Both the position numbers and the translations under genes were made by a program. A model generated the notes under the pieces. That model was not told where the DNA came from. It saw only the letters and a program-made list of their open reading frames with translations, and did not search any database. From positions 45,556,213-45,620,212 of the forward strand of contig NC_057761.1 of assembly GCF_010389155.1 (NCBI RefSeq): 64,000 nt of DNA. Reading direction: 5' to 3'. The stretch is from Erigeron canadensis (Eukaryota; Streptophyta; Magnoliopsida; Asterales; Asteraceae). Of this stretch, positions 12,774 to 25,666 are shown piece by piece. The stretch's first letter is position 1. Every line of letters starts with the position of its first letter.

Positions 12774-13400
12774 TTACTATGGCATATTCAAGAGAAACAC
12801 ACATAACAGAACTTGCAGAGTTGCAGATTAAGCAAAACAGAACTAATTAAGCAAAACAGAACTAATTAAGCAAAACAGAACAGAACAGAAGTACAGAACC
12901 AGAAAACAGAACAGAACAATTTTACTATGGCATATTCAAGAGAAACACACATAACAGAACTTGCAGAGTTGCAGATTAAGCAAAACAGAACTAATTAAGC
13001 AAAACAGAACATAACAGATTTACAGAACCAGAAAACAGAACAGAACAATTTTACTATGGCATATTCAAGGGAAACACACATAACAGAACTTGCAGAGTTG
13101 CAGATTAAGCAAAACAGAACTAATTAAGCAAAACAGAACTAATTAAGCAAAACAGAACTAATTAAGCAAAACAGAACAGAACAGATTTACAGAACCGAAA
13201 AGAACATAACAGAACTGAACAAAACAGATCAACAGAAACAGAAAACAGAAAAGAACAGTTTTAGTAGCATCAGTTTTAGCAGAAACAGAAAAGAACAGTT
13301 TTAGTAGCATCAACAGAACTGAACAGAACAGAAAACAGGACTGAACAGAACATATCAAACTGGAACAGAACAGAAAACAGGAACAGTTTTTGTTTCCTTG
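12774..13400. repeat. AACAGAAC-rich tandem repeats inside the hAT element
   Basis: A unit starting TTTACTATGGCATATTCAAG recurs at about 12775, 12920 and 13051, followed by variable numbers of AATTAAGCAAAACAGAACT. Open frames here are repeat artefacts. Confidence 0.8.
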
Positions 13401-13555
13401 TGGTTGCTAGGATATTCACCACACTTAATTCACTTGTTGTGGAAGCACCAACCTCACTAGAATCGTGAGCACTAGAGGTAGCCATGTGTATTATTTGTGG
13501 GTTTGTTTGTTAGGTTTAATTATTTGATCGACTGATTATTGAAAGAAACCAAGAA

Positions 13556-13800
13556 TTGGGGATTCGATTGATTCGGTGGGAGTGTGGGACTGATCGATCG
13601 AATTTGATTTCGATTGATTGGGGTTTGTATACTGGCCTACTGGGGATTCGATTGATTCGGTGGGAGTGTGGGACTGATCGATCGATTATATTGTGTACCT
13701 GGTTATTGATTTCGATTGATTGGGGTTTGTATACTGGGGATTCGATTGATTCGGTGGGAGTGTGGGACTGGGAGCAGGGAGCCTGGTTATTGATTTCGAA
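13556..13800. repeat. Tandem repeat with GATTCGATTGATTCGGTGGG core
   Basis: The core occurs at about 13560, 13646 and 13739, each followed by GAGTGTGGGACTG, with TTTCGATTGATTGGGGTTTG in between. It produces a 100-aa open frame that is not a gene. Confidence 0.8.
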
Positions 13801-14043
13801 ATATAAATTATATTGTGTACCCCATAACCGGTTAACCGGTTTAATCCCAAAAAATTAATCGGTTTGTGGTTAACCGATTATTAATCGGTTAATGATTTCG
13901 AAAATCCTAATCGACTTGTAACTGGCGGTTTTTAAAAACCTATAATCGATTAGTATGATATCGGTTACTAACCGGTTACGGTTATAGGTTAATTTTCAAA
14001 TCAGTTCGATTAACTGGTTTTTCCGTGCACCTCTACACCATAA

Positions 14044-16590
14044 AGGTTTCTTTCTTTTCTTTTCTTTTTGTGTGTGTGTGTGGTTGAGTAGTCTGCTAAG
14101 CGCCTAAGCCCCAATCAATGTATGGTCGTTTTAATTTACACACATGTAAACAACAGTTGCAAAATTTCATCATGGTCATTAGACTACCAACTCAATGTTC
14201 GTAGTCAAATCAAAAATCTTGTAACGTCTCTCTTGTTCCAAAATGGTGGTGGAGATATCGTAACGAAATAAATGCACCAAATGCACTATAGTGCAAGATC
14301 ATTATATCAATTCATGGCATTGTTGGTCGTCTTGACCACAATATTAGCATCCCCTACACAACCGTACAGATCATTCGATTAACATGTGATTTTCATAAAG
14401 TGAACATGAACCTCCCTACTCTATTCAAGAAACTAGTAGGTAAAATGGTGTCTCCACTAGTTTTGACATGAATATCTGGTTGGCGCTTTATGCTATGTTC
14501 TTGAGTCCATCTTTTTAAGAAAAGAAAAGAAGAGATATGATCAGAAGAGATAAGATTTGATCTTTCCAAATCACCCTAATTATGGGAGGAAGATTTTTTA
14601 AACAAAAACAAATAAAACTTCCTTCCAAATCATTTCAATTCAGTTCTTTTCTAACTTAAAAAAAAAAAACTCAAGAACCCAACTTGTTTTAAAATCACTT
14701 GGATTTTTTTCTTTTCTCCTTTCACAAAAACTCAAGAACATAGTGTTAAAGTTTTAACAATCTTAAACTCCAAATGCCACTGTCTTTGACATTTGGCTCT
14801 AAACTAGCCAAATTAGTAGTTCTTGGACCCCCTAACTGGGCTTTAAGAATATCATCGAAACGTGGGCCTGAGGAAGCCCAACTAGATGAACTCAATGCCC
14901 TCTTGGACTCTTGGTTGGGTGGACTTGGTCTTCTTGATTCACATGAGAAATTGGTGTTTAAAGTTTAAACCTTATGCCAAGTTGCCAACACAGAGATTAA
15001 TGTGAGCATTGAGGAAATTGATTATTGAACATCTGATTGCTCTTATGGTTAACAGTAGCAACCTAAATTCCAGTGGCTTTAACAAAAGCCACAAAAAACA
15101 AAATCATACCCTTCGACAACTATGTGATGCTTTCAATTAGTTTTAATTGTTTTGATCAACGTTAATACTATAATATTAAGCAATTTCAAATACTATTTTT
15201 AGTAGTGGAGAATCAATTTGAGAGAATTGTCTAGACAAATAACTTGGAATGGTTAGGAACATGAACCTTAATCTCATATAAACTATCCAAACTGGGAAGG
15301 AATGGTGTCTAGATATCTAAATCACAAAAAGACAAAAAGAGAGAGAGATAAAGAGAGTTGGCTATTCCCCCAAATCTATGTCCCGATTGAACACAAATAG
15401 TGGTGCCGATCTATCCTAAGTACCCAATTCCTTACTCGATGACCACTCCACTCCTCTTAATTAGAGTATTACTCATGTTTACAATAATAATAATAAAAAA
15501 AACTCTTTTTATTTCCGTTATAAAATATACATTTAGTTTGTCATATTAATGTATTTTCCTGTTAAAAAAATAATACAACTTTGTATTTTGAGATATTTAT
15601 TTATACTTTTGAACAAATAATTTGAGATACAGAATGACCAAATATAAACTGCATTAGATCCAATTGGAATGTGCGAAAGACATAACGCGTGTGTGGATAA
15701 TGTTGAAGGAGACAGATTTTGAAGCACCTCATTTAACACGCCTCATTTTCTCGATGTTGATTATTTTTCCCCCCGCACACTAAAATCTTCATTGAAATTG
15801 TCCATAATTTTCTTTATGATGTGAAGATTCAATTAGCATTAGTATTTTACGGTAAAATATCATATATAATTAAATATAATGACAAAAGGAAGAGGAAGCT
15901 GTATTGTCACCATGGTTCGAAAAATCAAAGTTTAAAAAGTTTGAAAACATAAAACTTATTCCTACACTGGAATTATTTGTAATGCACGAAATGATTAATT
16001 TGAGCAACTTATTTAGACAAGACGTTAAAAACAATTAACCTAAAAGCAATTTAATTGATTGAGTTATAAAAATATCTGATTACATTACTAGTTAGTAGTT
16101 ACCTAATTAATTGTGTATATGCATCAAAGACTATTATATATGCTTTCGTGTATACCCATCAAAGATTTTTGTATGAATAACTCAAATAACAAAATACTAT
16201 ATTTAGTAGATAAGATATATGGACATTTCCGTTTTCTTCTTTTTTTTTTTTTTTTTAATTTAAAGCCATATATCTCTTTATATTGTGTATTTATTGTATA
16301 GACATTTGTTACCCTTCTAAAAAACACCTTTTCCTTTAGCAAAATAAAATTCAATTCAATGACAAAATACGTAGTATATATTTCCATTAAAAAGAAAAGC
16401 CACATCAGCATATACTTTATCTAAAAACTCGAAAACAAAAAATATGAAAATGACAACAAAACAATACAAAAATAGAAATAAAAATAGGAAAACACGTGCA
16501 AGGACACAATAGTAAATCACTAAAACAATTCCAAAACTATCGTGTCCAGTCCACCAACCCAGAATTTCATGGAACCTTTCTTCCCCCTCC
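14044..16590. other. Intergenic region upstream of the invertase gene
   Basis: No gene, tRNA or bounded mobile element seen. CT/TG-rich tract at 14048-14082. The 2.5 kb before 16590 probably includes the invertase promoter. Confidence 0.45.
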
Positions 16591-16592
16591 TC

Positions 16593-16600
16593 TATATATA
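16593..16600 (+). promoter_or_regulatory. Probable TATA box of the invertase gene
   Basis: TATATATA follows a pyrimidine-rich stretch (CTTTCTTCCCCCTCCTC), about 270 bp before the ATG. A transcript starting near 16625 would have a leader with a possible 5'-UTR intron (GTAAGT at 16658 to TTTTTATAG ending at 16794). Both are inference. Confidence 0.45.
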
Positions 16601-16871
16601 CATGCTTTCACAACAATTACTTTTTCAAATCAAACACAAACTCAAGATCACTTTTTTGTAAGTCATATTTTCATTTCTGTCTCATATTTTAAATTAATAT
16701 CTATTTATCTATATCTATATATAATTTGTATCTGTATATACACACACACACACAACACAATAATTAACCTCCTGTTGATTCAATCTTTTTATAGATTCAA
16801 CAGATCTAGGGATTCATTGTAGATCTATTTTTATTATTTTGAAAGATATAGATATAATAGATATATTTATA

Positions 16872-19800
16872 ATGGCTAGTTGTAGCTGTATTGGAATATC
16901 GACAATTAAGCCAACAACTTATAGTAGGATGATTCTAATTGGTTATAAAAGATCTTCTATTTTCGGTTTTCGAATACCTGATAGCTCACCGGCGATTAAT
17001 TCGTCGAAATCGAGATTTAAGCTGCATAGATATAGAGGGATACATAGTTGTTGTAGTAGTATTTACAATAGTGGTGGTAAGGTTTTAGGGTTTAGAAACG
17101 TAGTTGATTCGAATCGGAAGGGTTTTTGTGGTTCCGGTTCGAATTATAATAGATTCAGTAGGCTTGTATCTAAAGTAGCCTCGGATTATAGGAGTCATTC
17201 AACGTCGGTTGAGTCACACGTTAAGGATACTAGTTGGGAAAAGATTTACATTCAAGGGGGTTTGAATGTGAAACCTTTAGTGATTGATAAGGTGGATAAG
17301 AAAGAGGGAAATCAAGAGAAAGTGTTGGATGATAGTCTTTTGGGTGTAAATGTTGAGACTAGAGCGAGAAATGAACTTTCTGAGATTGAGAAAGAGGCTT
17401 GGACATTGCTTAGAGGGTCGATTGTGGATTATTGTGGCAGTCCAGTTGGAACGGTTGCTGCGGCTGATCCTGCTGATAAGCTGCCGTTGAACTATGATCA
17501 GGTGTTTATTCGGGATTTTGTTCCTTCGGCGCTTGCTTTCTTGCTTAATGGAGAAGGAGAGATTGTCAAGAACTTCTTGCTGCATACTCTCCGATTGCAG
17601 GTAGTTTTCACACATTTAATTAAATGTTTACGTTTCTCTCAAGTGTCATAGTATCTTGTACTATGTTCAGCTGTATTGTTTTGAAGAGTGCTTTATGAAA
17701 TAAAGAGCCCATTACGTTACACTATTTTCTGACATTCCCCAAGATCATTTTGTAGCATTTCTCCTGCATTATGTAGTTCAGTAGATGAACCTTTGTTCTC
17801 CATATTGATTTAACGCACAAAATGAGAATGTGAAATGTCTCAACATTTAGGAGCAAAACTTCTAGTATCTAAACTAGCTTAAACCTTCTTAATTAACGGA
17901 TCTGAATCATCGGGTTGTATTTTTATAACATGTAGTTATGCTAAGTTTATGATATGACAAGTAATATAGAACTTCTGTTAGCTGGAAACGTATGCTTTCT
18001 TAGTTGAAAAATCTGTTAAGTTTCTTCCCTGTTCTATTGTTGACAGAGTTGGGAAAAGACAGTTGATTGCCACAGCCCCGGGCAAGGGTTGATGCCAGCT
18101 AGCTTTAAAGTCCGAAGTGTGCCGCTTGATGGAAAACCTGGGGAATATGAGGATGTTTTGGATCCTGATTTTGGTGAATCAGCAATTGGGCGTGTTGCCC
18201 CTGTTGATTCTGGTAAGATACTATCATACTACATACTATAGCACTATACAATTAGATCAGTTTCTACGATGTGAATTTTGTAATAATTTGTTAAGCATTT
18301 TGCTGGCACAGTTCTTGTGTGCCCTGGTTATGTTTTCAGTACAACATTCAAGCTGACTCTAACGTCTTGATCAGGTTTATGGTGGATTATACTATTAAGA
18401 GCCTATGGAAAGATCACGGGCGACTACTCTTTGCAAGAGAGGGTGGATGTCCAAACAGGAATAAGATTGATACTCAAATTGTGCTTGACTGATGGGTTTG
18501 ACATGTTTCCCACTCTTTTGGTGACCGATGGCTCCTGCATGATTGATAGAAGGATGGGTATTCATGGCCATCCTCTTGAAATTCAAGTAAGTTATCTTTT
18601 AAGGAACCTGATAATTGTGTATATGGTTGTATCTCATAAATATGAAATGTGACACATTCTGTAGTGGGCTGTTGTTGCATAATTTTTTACATTGAAATGC
18701 TCTTCATGGTACTTAAATAACTGTTTCTGGTTACATACTCAAATGAAAAGAGTTAACAGTCATGATGAAGCTCTCACGTCATATCAAATGCATGATATGT
18801 GCCAGTTATAATAAAGTATTGAATAATTTAAGATAAGAGGATGTTGAATAGAGCAACTTGATTCGAGAAATTATTGATTATCTAGTTCATTAATTATGAT
18901 TTATGTTTAATAATCGAAACAAACATGGGCATGATAAATATTTACATTCAAGTATGTAATCCAAAAATTGAGTAGAAGTACAATTATGTTTTCTTGTATC
19001 TTGCTAACTGCCTTTCTATCAAGATTCCCGTTCCTGTCATTTATGGGAGTCAAAAAACCTTCTATCCTCCAAAGTCTAAACACCTTCGACTAGAATATAG
19101 GGTTTTATCAAAACGGATCATTTTTAAAAGATTTATTCTATCCGTCACTCATTATTCGCCAGTTTCTATTGTACTACATTCAGAAACATCGAACTTTTTG
19201 TGTGATAGAGGAGTTTTGTTCGTTTCATTTCATTTAATGTAGTTAAGTTCTATCTCTATTTTTTTTTATCTTCTCCTTTCAGTATTAGGGTGCGTTTGTC
19301 TTTCCAGACATAAAATGTCTCGTGTCTTATGTCGTATGAAGATCTTAGTACAATCTTAGACGCTTGTTTTTTTCCCACTCAAACGATCATCAATGGAAAT
19401 CCAGATCAACTATAATCAACCTAAAAGCAACCAAAATCAGATTTATAATCGACCTAGTTAGATTCAAAAGGACCAAAACATAACAAGATCTAGGAACAAA
19501 GAAGAAAATTGAAAATCAGATCTAGAATTAAAGAAGGAAAAACAAATCTGGTGGTTGGCCACGCCTGGCTGGAAGTGGTTCTGTGGTGGTTGGCAGCGAC
19601 TGCGGCTGACCAGATCTGGTGATCTGGTGGTGAGTCATCTTTATTTCTTCGCACGCCAATTAATGAGTTTACATATTTACTTTCTGTTGCACCATATAAA
19701 TGGACCAACATGTAGAAAATGTTTCGAGGGTTCACGTAGTGTAATCAGATCTGTAATAATAAGATTTCATCGGCGCTGTACAAAAAAAAAAAAATTCATT

Positions 19801-22379
19801 GGCAACTCCCCCCCCCCCCCCCCCCCCCCCCCAATTAAAACGAAAAAGTCTTGATTTTGGGATGTCTTATCAAGTTACCTATGTACCTGTGGTCGCTGTA
19901 CAAATATTTTGATGCTAACTTGGTTTTGGTTCAATTGATTTTCTTGCCCTGTTATTATTGATGGAGTAGTCCAAACAATTAAATAATTTCATGTACTTCA
20001 CTTAAATATGTGTCCATTTAAAGCTTACAACTGTGTTTGGATTATTGTTGGTTCTATTGCTTCGAGATCTATCATAATAATATTGCTGCTTTTCTTGTCC
20101 TTCCGGACTCGCTTATCCAATGTAGCTGTTACAGCTCAACTGTTTATGGTTAAGTTAAGCTGTTTTTTCTTGCTTCCTTAATAAAGGTTTGCTTGTATGA
20201 TATAAGTAAACCTTTATTAAGGTGGCAGGGTTGCCAGCTTGCGTCATGTTGAAACAGGATGGACCAGGTTGGATTGACCCACTAACATATCTATAAACCT
20301 TCCATGGAGTACTAACATATTATAGGCAACCTTTCATAGAGAATTCTCACATTTAATTTTGTCATAGTATATGCCCCATCAATTTCCTAATGAAATCTTC
20401 TGTATCCAGGCCCTATTCTACTCGGCTCTACGCTGCTCACGAGAGATGGTCACCGTCAATGATGCAACAAAAGATCTTATGGCAGCCATCAACAACCGTC
20501 TGAGTGCCCTCTCTTTTCACATTCGTGAATACTATTGGGTTGACATGAAAAAGGTCAATGAAATCTACCGTTATAAGACAGAGGAATACTCTACTGATGC
20601 CATCAACAAATTCAACATTTATCCAGAACAGATTCCATCTTGGTTGGTAGACTGGTTTCCTGAATCTGGTGGCTATCTTATTGGCAACTTACAACCAGCT
20701 CACATGGATTTTAGGTTCTTCACCCTTGGGAATCTGTGGTCCATTGTTTCCTCATTGGGAACACCTAAACAGAATGATGGGATATTGAACCTGATTGAAG
20801 AGAAATGGGACGACCTTGTAGCAAACATGCCTCTCAAGATCTGCTATCCTGCACTTGAGTACGAAGAATGGCGTATAATTACAGGAAGTGATCCTAAGAA
20901 CACGTGAGTCTATATGATGCCTTATTTGACTTCATTTGATATACATTATCAGTTAAAAAGTCATAGTGGGTGGGTTGGGTAACCAGTCAAAGTGGGTAAC
21001 TTTTTTTAAGTGTCAAGTTAGTTGACCAGAAACATCTTCTGTCCATAAAATTGATGTTATATATAACTGATTGGCATGTCAAATATGTTTATGGAAGATG
21101 ATTATTTTGTTCTATTGAGTGATGTAGGACGCTTTGTGCATAAAAAATACACTGTTAGTGACATTCGACCCGTTTATTTATAAGCTAGTATTTTATTTAA
21201 CTACTTGACCAGCTAGTTAATATAAGTATAGTTTTTCTTCATAAGTAAATGGGTTGAAAGTTGTACCTTCATTAACAATGCACCAAAAATACTCAAAAAG
21301 CGAGACCGATCGATATTAAAAAGCCGTCTCTATTTTGGTTTTTGGCTTAGTTTCCAAACATTTGATATTTGGTTAGGAATGACATTTGTGTATTGATACT
21401 GACTTGAGTGCCTTTATTTTGTAGTCCCTGGTCATATCACAATGGAGGATCTTGGCCTACACTCCTTTGGCAGGTAATCTTTTAGTTGATTCAGTTACAA
21501 AAATGATATCAATAGTTTTAAAGCTCATAACAATGGTCGATGGATCACCATTATATCAATCATTTCAGTTGTTTGAATTAAGCTGCTTAAAGACATTTCT
21601 GTGTTCTTAGCCATGATATTTCTTGTGATGCCGGGAGTTTAACTCAATGGGAAGTCTTCACTTTCAGGTGGACAGCTAAAGCTTCCACAAAACTGACCCG
21701 GGTCTTATTTGGAGTATGTAGATACTAGAGGTAGTTAAAGGGTGGTTGGGTTCGGATTGAATTGAAACATTTTTGGGAAGTATTTTAAAACTTGTTTTTT
21801 ATTGAAACGGCATTTTAAAACTTATTGTGAATGATTAGTGTCGAGTCAAAGTTCAAAACTTATATTATTCATTAATAATCTTTTTTTTTTTTTTTTGTTT
21901 CAACAAAGGTATCCTCCAAGTGTTATTATAACAGTACATGTTATAGATAAATAACCTGAATAAATTATGCATTTCTTAATCACATGCACAACTCGAGTCA
22001 TTTGCTTGGGTCATTGACAACAATCTTAAATCTTGGTTCCTTGTTATCTCAGTTCACACTTGCTTGTATCAAGATGAAGAGACCAGGACTTGCAAGAAAA
22101 GCAATTGCTTTAGCTGAGAAGAGACTCTCTTCAGATAAATGGCCCGAATATTATGATACAAGATTTGGAAGATTCATCGGGAAACAATCACGGCTGTATC
22201 AAACATGGACAATTGCTGGCTTCCTTACCTCGAAGAAGTTACTGGAGAACCCTGAGTTGGCATCAAAGTTGTTTTGGGAAGAGGATTTTGAACTTCTCGA
22301 GAACTGTGTGTGTGGTCTCGGAAAGCACGGAAGAAAGAAATGCTCTAGATCTGCTGCAAGATCTCAAATTGTACCTTAG
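16872..22379 (+). CDS. Alkaline/neutral invertase (GH100), organelle-targeted type, six exons
   Basis: Cleaves sucrose to glucose and fructose. Exons: 16872-17600, 18047-18212, 18375-18586, 20410-20903, 21425-21473, 22053-22379; all introns are GT-AG and phases join to one frame of 658 codons ending TAG. The first ~150 residues are Ser/Arg-rich and poorly conserved, as in mitochondrial or plastid transit regions. The GH100 core follows: [22 protein letters not shown] (around 180), [37 protein letters not shown], then [21 protein letters not shown] with the probable acid catalyst Asp297, [17 protein letters not shown], and [15 protein letters not shown] across exons 4-6. Six exons and this length fit the alpha (plastid/mitochondrial) subfamily. 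ATG 16872 was chosen because the frame upstream has no other ATG. The gene looks intact. Confidence 0.95.
18587..20409 (+). other. Large third intron of the invertase gene
   Basis: The 1.8-kb intron holds a GC-richer inserted-looking segment from about 19289 (starts GGGTGCGTTTGTC after TTA, a PIF-like end, but the matching right end was not found), a 25-base poly-C run and a hairpin at 20178-20221. No coding exon is missing from the protein. Confidence 0.6.
19808..19832 (+). repeat. 25-base poly-C run
   Basis: An uninterrupted C homopolymer in intron 3 of the invertase gene. Length may be affected by sequencing error. Confidence 0.9.
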
Positions 22380-22412
22380 AAACAATCTCACTTGATCCAA
22401 TTTACTTAACAG

Positions 22413-22418
22413 AATAAA
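22413..22418 (+). terminator. Probable polyadenylation signal of the invertase gene
   Basis: AATAAA lies 34 bases after the stop codon. Confidence 0.5.
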
Positions 22419-22910
22419 GATTAGTGGTCCAATATTGAGATGAACTTTATTTAACTCAAGGACAGACTGACTTGACTTGTCAATTGAATGTTATTAATTA
22501 TTAATGCAATGCTAGTTTTCTTACTGTAATTTTATAAATGTATTTTTTAATTACAACTGATTGAATAATGAAAGAGGCTGCTATTGGGAACAACTCTCAT
22601 ATCTCTTGGATTGGCACTGTATCAAAAATTCTTGGTCCACGTACGTGAACAAGCATTAATCCCAGTTTTAGGGAGATTCACAAGCCAGTGGATAACCGAT
22701 AACTAGAACATTTTACATAGTTTTTTAGATTACTCTACAAAACGTTAATGATAAACTAATCCAAAACAATGTACAACGCCAAACATATGTTGTACGTACA
22801 GGTACAGTCAGTTCAACAACGTTGTTCGGGATTTGCAAAATTTGTTTTGGAAAAGAAAGGATTTATGGTCCTCTTTTCTTTTCCCCATGTAACCTTCTTG
22901 GCATCAACGA

Positions 22911-25631
22911 TCAGGCAATCCTGAAATGATCAAGCCTGTTTACACCAAGACGATGAGCATAGGTATGTGACTTGTATTCTGCCCAAGTGAATGCTCTATA
23001 AAGCGGCTCATCTTGCTTGAGTAGTTCAGGTGGGCAAGTGATTAGTGCTTCTGGTGGAGGCGCACCAAAGTAGACCATGGACAATCTAGACCGGTCAGGT
23101 AATGTGTTAGCCATTGCTCGATGTCTCACACTTGTAAACCTTCCGTTGGTCATAGCCTAGGATTAGAAGAGTGATTAGTAAACAACATGGCAATGTATAA
23201 GATTTGAATTGTGTTGGCTAAGGGTCTTTGTTCATGTGTATAATGTATTTAATCAAAATATCAAATCATGAATAATTCAACAAAAGTTTATTTGTGCTGT
23301 TCTTACTTTGAAAAAGAATAAATAAATTTTATACAAGTGCCATGACACAATCACACAAACAAGTTATTTGAAAAATAAGGAAATGAATAATTGGATGGAA
23401 AAGTGGGAAGGAAAAGAAGGGAAGCAAAGCAAGGCTAACCTGCAAGACATCACCAATATTGACACAGAAGGCATGTGGGTCAGGAGAAACAGGGACCCAG
23501 ACGCCATTTCCCAAAGATATCTGAAGGCCACCCACACCGTTGGATCTAAGGAGAGTCAAGATCTGAGGGTCAGAGTGTTCTCCAAAGCCAATGGTGCTGC
23601 TGCCACGTTGGAAGGAGTGTGACGTGTCACTGAGATGTGGATAGTGATTTAGCCTCAAGAGAGAGTCACTGTCAAAGCTTCTGACCAGATTGCTGAAGAA
23701 TGAGAGTGGGACACCACCCCCTATACCTTTGGCTATCAATTCCAATATCTCACATGCCAACTCCTTCACACCTTCCACATAACTACTCACTGCACAACTG
23801 TACGTTCCACATATAAATCACACACACACACACACAAGTTTGTGCTTTCTTGTCAAATTAATTTACTTCATCCTCCATCAATGTTTACCATCCAAAGTTC
23901 ACATTCACAAGATAATCACACAAGTAGGATGTTTTATCATATATTCACAATACACATAGAAGCAAAATGTATTAGCTGGTCTATTGAAGTTTTAAAAAGT
24001 TTGAAATTACATGAAGCTTTAAAATCATATTTAAACATTCGTCCTTGGTTCTATGACTATTAGAAAGTCCAATCATACATTTAACACACAACTACTAGAA
24101 AGGTCAAAAATAAAATGAAACATCTATAATAGAGAGATCAATAATATTATGCGAAGAATAACAAGTAAAGAACGAATATCGCATGTCAAATCTATGTGAA
24201 ATTAACTATCATTATAGATTTTATTTTTATGTGCTGAAAATAAATAGGGTTTTGCTAAACGAAACTTTAAGGACTTTTGTTAAGGTGCATTAATTAGGTG
24301 TACAGTTACCATAAAAATTAAGGGGTAAACTTTTAATATGAAAATGTACGACATTTTTATACACGTTAACTGAAGCCCTAATTTTCCAAATAAATAAAGA
24401 AAAAAAAAGAGCCATTTGTAGGTTTGCAGTTAGGTAGTTGAGTGAAAGGCAAACACAATGCACACCTATTTCTGATTCTGACATTTTTGCTCACTATTTT
24501 CCAACCTTTTCTGCTTTTTCCCGTAACTCTTCCCTTTCCTTTTATGGTATAACCAAGTAACCATTCCATTTACCATTTCTAGATTTCCTTTCTTTCTTTT
24601 ACTAGATTTTTTTAACCATAAAAAATATATAATCATAATCAATCAAATATATAAAGAGATATACGCTTCTTTTAAGTGTGCAAAGTACCTGTCAGCTTTA
24701 CAATGTTTTTTGGTTGGTTATATCTTAGTAGATTTCTTCAAATACATAGAATTGCAAGGAGTTTTTTTAATTGTTCGATCTAGACGAGCTATGAACTTTT
24801 TAAACACGTTGTATTTGGGTGACCTATTGAAAGATTTAACCGTAAAAGTCATCTACTCTAGTGAATTTCCAAAAGCTTATGGGTTGCTAAAAGTATAAGT
24901 GGTTAAGGAAAAAAATAGAGACAAAATTACCCAAAATTGCCAGAAAATAATACTTAGACCCGATAGATGAACCAGTCTATTTAAGCACACTATATATCTG
25001 TACAAATTTTGCAAGTTATGTGTATACAGGGGACAATAAAAAAGTTCGTGGTGCAGTAATGTTTTTTGAGTTAAAGATTTTAATACATCCAAACCACTTG
25101 AGAAACGCAAAATCATCCATTTTCTAATCTTACCTCATTATCATTATTTTTTCTACATATTCCGGTGATGAATGAGTATATAAAAACATAAATGACACAT
25201 TGCATTTGCGTTGTACCAAATTAAAATCACAAACACCACATAAATAAGCATTCTGTGTTAAACTTGAATATTAAGTAAACTTATTATAATAGAAAACTAA
25301 TTCATAGTATAAGTTAGTGTACCCGCGCTTTTTACCACAGAAAATGTTTTTTACACAACAAAGTTTTAGATACGAATAATATATAATAGTATTAGTTTAA
25401 TGTAAATATACGTCAAATGTTCAAACCTAAATTTTAAAAAAAATGCAAATGAACAGAGTAATTCTAAAAATAACGTATAAGAACAATGAAAATTATACAA
25501 TAATATATATGAAAAACATAAATTAAAACAATAACTATGTTATTATAAATAATGACACTATGACGACGTTGATATAATATGGTGTTTTGTTTTTAATGTT
25601 ACATGAACGTAAAACATAAAATGATGAAAAT

Positions 25632-25666
<35 letters not shown>

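Larger units (their letters stand above)
12517..14035. mobile_element. 1.5-kb non-autonomous hAT element with perfect 8-bp target duplication
   Basis: The ends TAGAGGTG and CACCTCTA are inverted repeats, flanked by CACCATAA at 12509-12516 and 14036-14043. Subterminal blocks are packed with AACCGGTT-type palindromes (12535-12720 and 13815-14020), typical transposase-binding arrays of Ac/Ds-like hAT elements. The interior is tandem repeat DNA. On the minus strand at 13485-13385 a short frame starting MATSSAHDSSEVGAS could be the remnant of a transposase N-terminus, but this is weak. Confidence 0.9.

Noticed and set aside
13556..13858. 100-codon open frame
   Set aside because: Tandem repeats inside the hAT element read in frame; no protein features.
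14774..14968. 64-codon open frame starting MPLSLTFGSK
   Set aside because: No recognisable domain, no neighbouring exon and ordinary intergenic composition.
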